Below, piece by piece: positions 56,110-64,000 of a DNA stretch of 64,000 nucleotides; positions within the stretch are counted from its first letter, which is position 1, and each line of letters starts with the position of its first letter. A program made the translations under genes and the position numbers. The stretch is taken from positions 15,766,001-15,830,000 of the forward strand of contig JAZBRS010000050.1 of NCBI GenBank assembly GCA_037176725.1, written 5' to 3'. This DNA comes from Posidonia oceanica (Eukaryota; Streptophyta; Magnoliopsida; Alismatales; Posidoniaceae). Under the pieces are notes generated by a model. The model worked only from the letters and a program-made list of their open reading frames with translations, was not told the DNA's origin and ran no database searches.

Positions 56110-57246
56110 CTCTCTAGGCGGGCTCGTTAGGATTGACGTTCCCATCATCTTCGAGAAGCTCATAGTCGGCCCCTGGATCGGCGTCAAGTGTTTGGAATAA
56201 GCCAGAAATGTTTACGTCGGCTGTGTCCTCTACACTTTGGAGAGTGTGTTTGGTTGATTGCGCCAAAATAATATTCGCCAGGGGGGATGAATTCGGAACG
56301 AATATCCCTACGCTGGTAAAATGTCCTCGTAGATTCCACTGTAATGGTCATCCGTCGGGGAACTGGTCGAAACCGAGTCCTCCCCTTCCTTCTCTGTCAC
56401 AAGCCTTCACTGGCTCCTTCATTCCCTTTCCTTCTGGGCCTAAGTCCTGGCCTTTCTTGTAGCCAATTCTTCTCATGATTTCCCATCCCACATTCATGGA
56501 CGGTCCTTTGCTTTTGGAGGGTTCCCTCTTCTTGTGAAATAGCCTAGGCCTGTCCCACTTGTCCCTCAGCTCGACCATAGATACGACATTCTTGCCTTTG
56601 TCGGCACGGGTTAGCTTTTCTCTCACACTGAACTGGTGCGGCAGGTATATCACATTTGCCTCTGCTTCTTGGCCTGGTATGTCTCCTGCTATCTTGATGA
56701 TTTTCCTATCGTGTGGGAATTTCAGGCATTGGTGTCGAGGAGATGATACTCCTTTTAGACTGTCCAGCCATTGTCTCCCCAGGATGATCTGATATGGGAC
56801 ATTGACGTCTATGACGATTAGTTGGGTTAGAACCTGAGCTGGTCCTATCCCTATCTTTGTAGTCCACTTACCGTGCGCTTTTCTCTTGCTATCATCATAT
56901 CCGGCAATCGTCTTGTCAATGGGGGTTAAGGAGGCTTCATTCACGCCTAAGGCTCGTATTGTATTCAACGAGCAAATATTCATTGATGCACCAGTATCTA
57001 TGAGCACTTCAGAAATTAAGTGATTGTTTATAGAAATGGTTACATTAAATGGAGCTTTTCTCCTCTCTATTGGTGCCAACTCACTATCAACAAAAGTAAT
57101 GATTTGCTCTACAAAGGCTGCTGCAGCTATGTTATGGAGTTCCTTCACTGGCATGTCTAGAGCAACTTGGGCCTTCTCTAGCACTTCTAGCAGAGCTTTT
57201 CAGTGTTCATTTGAGTTGTTTATGAGATCATAGACCGAGATCCTGG
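56110..57246 (-). pseudogene. PR2 and G-patch of element Y
   Basis: 56348-57184 is open over 278 codons. It holds the aspartic protease (LIDTGASMNICSLNTIRALG, IAGYDDSKRKAHGKW, VNVPYQIILGRQWLDSLKG) and G-patch (GWEIMRRIGYKKGQDLGPEG, GGLGFDQFP). The frame continues past an altered codon to DPGADYELLEDD near 56140 without the X-specific insert. The linker upstream is cut by solo LTR A2. Confidence 0.88.
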
Positions 57247-57954
57247 CCTGCTGTAGTAATCCCGGTGTTCAGATCGTCCATGCACACTGCCAAAGTTCAC
57301 GTGCATCGATCAGAATCAGGCTCACTATTAGCGGCTATGTCCGAGAAGAAAGACTTAACTCGAAAACATTTAAAAAAAAGGAAAAAGGGGGAAAAAAAGA
57401 AGACGATAAGACAAAATCGGAGTCGCCACCAAGTCTATTAGATCGGGAGACAAGGAAAACCGGGGAAATACGTGAATAATCACGCAAAACCAAGCAAAAG
57501 ATACAATGCAAGGCAATGCAGAAGAAATGGGATGCAAATGAATGCAAATGATGTGACTCGTGCCTAGGATAAGGGCGATATGGTCATTGCGGGCCAAGAG
57601 AGAGGGCAAGGACTCCTGTTACGTGCAGGGAAGGTGTTAGGCACCCCCGACACGCCCGAGAATCGGTCTTTCTAGGCTTACGCTCGCATACGCAGGGAAA
57701 TGCAGACTTTGAATGCCTAAGTGCCAATGAATGCCTATCTAAATGCTCAAAGGTGTGCTCTAAGTGACGAATGCAATGCAAGAAAGTAAACGTGCAATCT
57801 AAGTGCTCAGCAACGCTGTCTGTGTTCCGAACCGGGCGGAACCTGGCTCGAGAGAACTCCAGGCAGTAAGCATCACTGCCCTATATGCAAATGCAGGCGA
57901 TAAAACAAAACAACGGTGAAAATAGGCAATGCGGGCGACATGCAAGAGGAAACA

Positions 57955-58790
57955 ACGTAAAACACGCAAAACGGTGCGAGAAACGAAGCCGACACGCAAA
58001 ACGGTGCGAGAAACGAAACCGACACGCAAAATGGTACAAGAAACGAGGTTGACATGCAAAACGATGCGAGAAACGAAGTAAGGACGTAAAACAGTGCGAA
58101 AAACAAGGTCGGCATGCAGAACGGTGCAAGAAACAAGCGAGGCACGCGAAACGTTGCAAGAAACAAGCGAGGCACGCAAAACGGTGCAAGAAACAAAGTC
58201 GGACACGCAAAACGGTGCAAGAAACAAGAGCAGCATGCAAAACGGTGCAAGAAACAAAGTCGGGCATGCAAAACGATGCAAGAAACAAGAAGACAAAGCG
58301 GCATGCAAAACAGTGCGAGAAAACAAAGCAGCACGCAAAACGGTGCAAGAGAACAAAGCGGACACGCAAAACGATGCGAGAAGCAGAGCGGCACACGAAA
58401 CGGTGCAAGAGAACAAAGTGGCACGCAAAACGGTGCAAGAAGACAAAGCGGCACACAAAACGGTGCGAGAGACAGGGCGGCACGCAAAACGGTGTAAGAA
58501 AACAAAGCGGCACGCAAAACGGTGCAAGAAACAAGAGCGGCATGCAAAACAGTACGCGAAACGAAGCGAGAACGTAAAACGGTGCGAGGAATAGAGTCAG
58601 CACGCAAAACGGTGCGAGAAACAAAGCGGCACTCAAAACGGTACGAGAAATAAAGTCGACACGCAAAACGGTGCAAGAAACAAAGCGGTACGCAAAACGG
58701 TGTGAGAAATAAAGTCGGTACGCAAAACGATGCGAGAAACAAGAGCTGGGCACGCAAAACGGTGCGAGAAACAAAGCGAAAAAGAGTGTG
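57955..58790 (-). repeat. LTR A2: 29-31-bp minisatellite (about 28 units)
   Basis: The unit is of type GCACGCAAAACGGTGCAAGA plus AACAAAGCG. It is the inverted counterpart of the arrays in A1 and B, and the longest of the three. The three overlapping 240-320-codon open frames here are repeat artefacts. Confidence 0.95.
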
Positions 58791-59149
58791 CAAAGGCCAT
58801 GCAATGCGAATGATATGCAAAAGATGCTGCCGAAGTTCAAGAGGACTTACCTTGGAAATCTGATGCCTGATCTGAAATCTGATTGGTCCATGCTGAAGAA
58901 CGCTCCGCCGGGGTCGCCCAGGTAGCTTACTTGAGAAGATCCAACGGCCGGATCTGAAGATATCCAGACTTCAAGGCAGGAGGCCAGAACAGGGGAGAAG
59001 ATAAGGTCTAAGTGTAAAAGGGACCTAAGGGGCGTGCAAAACAGGTCCTCCCTTGTAAACGGGAGCTAAGAATGCCTGAGTGTGTGCAAGGGATGCCGGA
59101 TGCAAGGATGCAATGCGTGCAGAATGCAAGAAGAGACTTAAGGGTGCAA

Positions 59150-59870
59150 TTTTGAAAAAGATGGGGGTCTGAATGCAATTTTACAAAATGCAGGGTTTAA
59201 AATGCAGTTTTTCAAGGTAACCATGCATCGGGACAGGTTTCGAAGTCGAATGGTAAATCGACATGCAATTTTGAAATCAACAGGATCTAAAATGCAATTT
59301 CTCCAGCAAAATATGGGTCTGAGTGGTCTGGAATGCAAACAGGGGCCTATATGCAATTTTTCAAACATGCAGGGGCAAAAATGCAATTTTATAAGCAAAC
59401 TATGCATTCAAATACATATTGTGAGCATGCAGAGGACCTATATGCAATTTTTAAATTATGCAGGGTCAAAAATGCAATTTTATAAGCAAAATATGCATTT
59501 AAATGTATGTTGTGCATCAATGAAGGACCTACATGCAAAAATCAGAAAACATGAGGGAAATGATGCAATGCAGTAAAGAAAGTTGAAAAATAAAAGCCTA
59601 AGTTAACAGAACAGAGGACCAAAGTGCAAATAAGGAAAACAGTAGAGACTGAAAATGCAATTTACTAAGGTAAAATACGAACATTAAATCAGATTAATTA
59701 TTAAGAGGACTGGCATGCAATTAATTAATTTTTGGGTTTTTTCCATGCAATTTCATAAGATTTACATACGAAATTAAATGAATAATAACATAGGCAGGAC
59801 CAGAATGTAATAAACGGAAAATAGAAACTGAAAATGCAATTTATGGCAAAATAAGCATGCTAATGGAAAT
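59150..59870 (-). repeat. LTR A2: ATGCAATTTT-rich degenerate repeats
   Basis: Mirror of A1 6380-7290; AAAATGCAATTTTATAAGCA recurs around 59389 and 59470 with about 81 bp spacing. Confidence 0.75.
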
Positions 59871-59879
59871 AAATGAACA

Positions 59880-62800
59880 GTGAATGCCAAACGCCGACCA
59901 CTGTAGCGCAATGCTACCAGTGGTCGTCGCGGGCGGAAGGGGGAGGCTAGTGAGGCGCTGATGCGGCGGCGGTGCTCCCCGGAGCTTGGCGGACCTCAGG
60001 GCAGCGTCGGTGAGCGGTGACAGGGCTCCGAGCAGGCCGGAGAAGACGCCGGAGCGTCGCAGACCTACTCGAAGGCAGGGAAGACGATCGGCGCGACGGA
60101 AGGATGCTCTGAGGGCACCGGCGTGATCCTGGAGTCTGTGCAGTCCTCGGGCGACGATTGGAGCTGCTTTCTACTAACCGGTGCGGTGATACAGATCCGA
60201 AGCTCGCCAGAGAAGAAGATGAAGCGGCAACGTCGACTTTGGGGCAGAGGCGGCAGAACCCTAGTCTAAGGGGTGGAGAAGCAAGAGGGAAAGAAACCTA
60301 AGCTAATGGCGTGAAGCAGTACCTGTTTTAGCGTTCGGAGCACTCCCCCGAAGCGAGCTGATTCTGCAGATGCCGGCGAGGTTGGACTGGCTGCTGCAAG
60401 CGTCGCTGGTGGCTTGCGAAGGCTTGGAACGACTCCGTGGAGTCCTCCGGAGCTTGCTGAATGGTTGGAATGGAGCTCTACAGGCCGGCGCGACAAATGG
60501 GATTTTTGGGTGTTGCAGGAACAGCCGGAGGTGGGAGTGGGTGTCTGCTGCTCTCTGGCTCAGCTGGAGGGTGGCGGTGACTTGCTGGAGGTCTGGTGAT
60601 GGATTCTGGATGCTCAGGTTAGGTCGTGGTTTGCTGGAGAAGGAGATTGCAGCTGGTGGATTCTCGGACAGAAAATGGGTATATGTGTTTGTGGTGGTGG
60701 GTTTTGTCTGTGAAGAACTATCGGGCTGATGGCTTAGAGGCTCTGGAAGATGGTGTTTTGGCGAGCTTCTAGGCGGAATTTGGAAGGATTCTGCGGACTA
60801 CGGAGTAGGGAATTCTAGAAGGTGGAGGTGTTGGGTTCTGAGATGGATATCGGGTGAACGGGGGAGGGGGGGAGGATTCAGGGTGGATTTGGTCGTGGAA
60901 TGGGTGGCTGAGATGGTGGTTGTTTGGGTGAGATTGGGGACGGAAATGGAGGTGATTTCGGAAGGTGTTTGGGGTCTGGTTTGTTGAGTCTTGAAGAGGA
61001 GGAAGAACTGTGGCCTTTGCAGTGAAAAAAGGGGTTTTTCCTCGGTCTCTCTCGCTTTGGGTTGCACCGGGAAGAAGGAGAGTGTTTCTGGGCAGTGAAG
61101 GGTGTGTGCCTCTAGTCCCCGCTGCTGCTAGTTTCTGATGGTTTTTGATCTGCAGGTTCTCTGGCTGCAATTAATGGCTCAGAGAGGTGGTGGCATGGTG
61201 CCTGCAGGTGCACGGGAGGAGGACGGCGCACGCCGGTCCGACCTGGGCAGAAGGCGTGCAAGGTGCAAGGACGGTCAGGTGGAAGGACGGTGAGCTGTCG
61301 ACTGCGGAAGGCTGGTTGTGTCGGAGAGAAAAAAAGAAGACCAGAGAAGAAGCGGGAGAGGAAGAAGAAGGGAAGAGGAGGAGAAGTCGGCCGTGGGCCG
61401 GGCCTGTGCGAAAAAAAAAAGAAAAAAATAATAATAAAGAGAAAGAAAGAAGGAGGAGGTCAGGTGGGCCGGACCAAAAAGAAAAAGAGAAATAGAAAGG
61501 AAGGGAAGAAAGAAAGGAGGAAGAGAAATGAGAGAAATAAATAAATAAATAAGAGATAAAATAAAATAAAAATAGGAAAGGTTTTTTAGAGTGATTGTGT
61601 TTTAAGTTGGGGCCTTGATTAAGTTTTTTAATAATTGTTTTTGATTAATTAGTTGGGTTTAGAGAGATTTAGTTTTGATTAGGGTTTTTAGAGTTTTGTT
61701 TATTTTGATTTGTTTTTGATTTTGATTAAATGTTTGTTAAGTCTTTTAAGTTGTTTTCTAATTATGTTTTCCTTGTTAAGTACCTGGGATGTTAATTAGG
61801 ATTTTAAAGTTTGTTTTAAACTGAGTAGAGTGGGTTTTGGATTTTTTATTTTGGTCCTTTTTGGTTTAAGTCTTTTGGATTTGTTTTCTGATTTTTGTTT
61901 GTTGAGTTCTTTTAATTAATTTCTTTTTTGTTAGGTCTTCTTGTTAAGTTTTTAGTTGGGTGTTTCTGGATTCTTGATTGTTTGTTATTATTATTATTTT
62001 TCCTCTTTTTTTTAATTAGGTTTTCGAGTTGTTCTTCTTATATTTGTTAGGTTTCTTTTTTTCTCCTTAATTAGTCGTCTTGGTACTTTTTAATTGTTTT
62101 CGATTGTCTTTTCAGTAAGGTTCTTACTTTGACTTGTTTTGATTGCTTTTTGGTTTTTTTCTTGATTTTACAGCATTTTCTTTTGGTTGGTTTCGCATTT
62201 TTTAGTTGCATTCTTGGTTTCCCTTTTTAGCTGGATTTAGTTAGGCTTTTGTTTTTTAATTGTTTGGTTAGTTTTTTAATTGTTTCTTTTTAGGATTTTG
62301 ACTTGTTTCTCCTTTGTTTTGGAGTTTTAAAGGTTTTCAAAGGTTTTTCAAGGTTTTGTAAGAGAAGAGAAGAGGAAATTAGAAAGGAGAGGAAAAGGGA
62401 GAAATGGAGGAATAAATGGGAAAGAGAGGAGTTGAAGGAAAATAATTTTTTGAAAATCAAATCAAATGGTAAAAATAAGATAAAAATAGGAATAAGATTG
62501 AGAACAGATGGAAGCACAAGGAAGGCCCACAGCCAGGCAAAAAAGAGGGAGAAAAGGAGGTGAAAAGGAGGAGGATAATCAGGAGAGAGAGAGGAGAGAG
62601 AAAAGAATAATCCAGGAGAGAGAAAAGGATAATTTGGGCAAAAGGAGGTCTTAGAGGTTTCGAAAAGGGGTGAAATTTGGTGGGTGTGTATTCTAGGGTC
62701 TCTAGTCTTGGTCCCGGGGTTTCGGTTTGGTTTTGAGAAAGTTTTGGAAGGATTTTGAGGTGTAGAAAAAGGGTAGTTTTGCCTAAGTTTCCTAGGATTT

Positions 62801-63040
62801 TTTGGAGTGGTTTTGGTTTGAAATTTTAAGGGTTTTTTGGTGGGCTTGCTAAGTTGGGAAGGGTGAGTTTTTCTATGATTTTTGGCTAGTTTTTGGGTTC
62901 GGAAAAGGGGTGTAATCTTAGGTTGAGTTTGGGCTTGTTTTGAGGGGAAAGAGGAAAGGAAAGGTGCGGGTTTGGACCTAGATTTAGGTTCAGAAGCCAC
63001 TAGAAGATTCCAATTGATTCAGCTTGTCAAAATGGGGTGT
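59880..63040 (-). other. LTR A2: GC-rich segment, purine-rich tract and T-rich left part
   Basis: 59900-61350 is GC-rich, 61320-61560 is a purine-rich AAGAAGAAAGGAGG tract, and 61560-62330 is T-rich and C-poor. This mirrors A1 3107-6260. No recognisable gene on either strand. Confidence 0.5.
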
Positions 63041-63050
63041 CAACACCTGC

Positions 63051-64000
63051 GTCTTCTTTAATTGCTCTAGGATGTCGTATTCTACCGACCCGGGTCCTAC
63101 TTCAGGTCTGACCGGCTCTGCTGGTGGCATGATTCGATTTGACAGCCTCCCTCCTCTGGTGATGGGTGCAGCAGCCTCATTTCCTTTAGATGCTCCCTTC
63201 TTGAGCGGCCAGGCGAAGATGGACTCCTTCCGTATAGATCCGCCAAGCTCTAGTGGCTTTATGGTTTTAGCCCACTGCTCTGTTGGCACTCGGAAGATTG
63301 GGGATGATGGAGTAGTAGTGCTCCGAAGTACTGAAGTGCTAAGGGCCGGCAATTGACTTGATGGTGGCCTTGCTGCTCTGAAGATTGGGGCGACTAGTGG
63401 GGACAGCAACTTGGGCTCCCATAGCGGTGATTTTCTCCATGGCAGACCTTGTGACTCCTCCTCCTCCCGAAGGGTTGCAATTTGTGGCTCTAGCATCTTG
63501 AATGTACATAGAATCCCTGATCGGTTGACTGGAATACTGATGACCGCTCCTTGGTATTTGAATTTTAGCATTTGATGAACCGAAGGTGCTACAGCCTCGA
63601 CCTCCGCTAGCCAAGACCTCCCTAGGATGAGTGGCTCCAGGACTTCCTCCTTCATGATGATCACCGAAGTGATACTGGTCAAAGGACCGACTATGCTTTC
63701 CATCGGTATTGTCCCTAGTGCCAACTTCTCTTTCTAATCAAACCCAGTGCATATAAAGGGAGTCCTATCCAGCTCGCCCTCATTTAGCCCCAAGCTCCGG
63801 AGTGTGGAGAGAGAACTGAGGCTTCGGCTTGCTCCCGTGTCAACCAATACTCCTTGCAGCACATTATCATTAATTTTCACTGTGATGACAAGCGATAACT
63901 CTTGCTTATGTGAGGGTGGAAGCTCTGAATCCTTGAATACTATATTTTCCCGTTCAAATTGCTGATTGGCTTTTTGAACTTGGCTTTCTTCCTCTACGTC
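63051..64000 (-). pseudogene. Linker and first aspartic protease (PR1) of element Y, cut by window end
   Basis: 62990-63724 includes LGTIPMESIVGPLTSITSVI, LILGRSWLAEVEAVAPSVHQ, VISIPVNRSGILCTF and the linker with WPLKKGASKGNEAAAPITRG and EYDILEQLKKTQ. The active site (LVDTGASRSLSSLSTL) is on the minus strand near 63810-63860, with intact DTGAS. The acidic gag end continues past 64000. Confidence 0.82.

Larger units (their letters stand above)
57252..63045 (-). mobile_element. Solo LTR A2 (inverted, 5794 bp) inside element Y
   Basis: On the minus strand it begins TGTTGACACCCC at 63045 and ends GATTACTACA at 57252. Direct target duplications CCTGC (plus strand) lie at 57247-57251 and 63046-63050. 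Removing it restores the X-like junction between the linker (DILEQLKKTQ) and ARISVYDL. No coding domain inside. The primer-like TGGCGACTCCG is at 57418-57428 (minus), 166 bp from the LTR end. Confidence 0.92.
39102..64000 (-). mobile_element. Element Y: second X-family retrotransposon, inverted, runs off right edge
   Basis: Its 3' LTR is at 39102-40458, and all modules follow in X order on the minus strand up to the first protease at the window end. It is inserted in W; the expected target duplication is GTGGG (39097-39101), partner not visible. It keeps several parts that X lost (exons of antisense gene 2, integrase Cys residues) and lacks the 18226-18640 insert. Interrupted by solo LTR A2. 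Confidence 0.92.

Noticed and set aside
57799..58840. Open frames of 242-319 codons on the minus strand and others on plus
   Set aside because: Same minisatellite artefact in LTR A2.
62290..63000. 236-codon minus-strand frame rich in Ser, Pro, Lys and Leu
   Set aside because: Lies in the first 750 bp of LTR A2, low-complexity; the corresponding A1 sequence (3150-3860) does not keep the frame.

Overview
This is plant nuclear DNA, most likely from a large-genome flowering plant. It is built of nested transposable elements, and I see no ordinary host gene. The evidence is GT-AG introns, a plant Ac-like hAT transposase, and very long Ty3/gypsy retrotransposons of the Tat/Ogre type. These have a tRNA-Arg-like primer site, a second RVT_3-type RNase H after the usual one, and a likely intron between protease and reverse transcriptase. 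The species cannot be told from the sequence.

Layout, oldest container first. Element Z (+ strand, gag-only Tat/Ogre derivative) is visible at 34546-38924. It is interrupted on its left by LTR B, an approximately 6 kb-class LTR whose right part lies at 9583-11198 and 34492-34545. LTR B was itself hit twice. A hAT transposon ends at 9582 and runs off the left edge, and retrotransposon X (11199-34486, TSD ATCGG) sits near the 3' end of B. The hAT carries a 6.1 kb solo LTR, A1 (3107-9218, TSD GAGAG). To the right, Z carries an inverted LTR fragment W (38925-39101). W was split by a second, inverted copy of the X family, element Y (39102 to beyond 64000). Y in turn carries a 5.8 kb solo LTR, A2 (57252-63045, TSD GCAGG on the minus strand).

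X is a near-complete 23.3 kb element: 5' LTR, PBS, leader, gag, two successive aspartic proteases, a G-patch, a candidate intron, RT, RNase H, a second RNase H, integrase, a conserved non-coding block, three genes on the opposite strand, four tandem-repeat blocks, PPT and 3' LTR. Y has the same order inverted, minus its 5' end. The coding regions in X and Y carry stops and frameshifts at mostly different sites, so both copies are dead, but comparing them shows what the family encoded.

The most interesting content is the antisense cassette. It holds three genes with their own TATA boxes, related to the plant mobile domain (PMD; MAIN/MAIL1-type) family. The middle one is an 8-exon, about 906-codon gene with all introns in phase 0 and a coiled-coil tail. 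Upstream of each of their TATA boxes, and of the LTR TATA box, lies a cluster of short CpG-rich palindromes (type GCGTCCAACGTTGGACGC). This shared promoter design on both strands suggests that the element carried its own regulatory or anti-silencing circuit. That function is inference; the motif clusters and gene models are read directly from the sequence.
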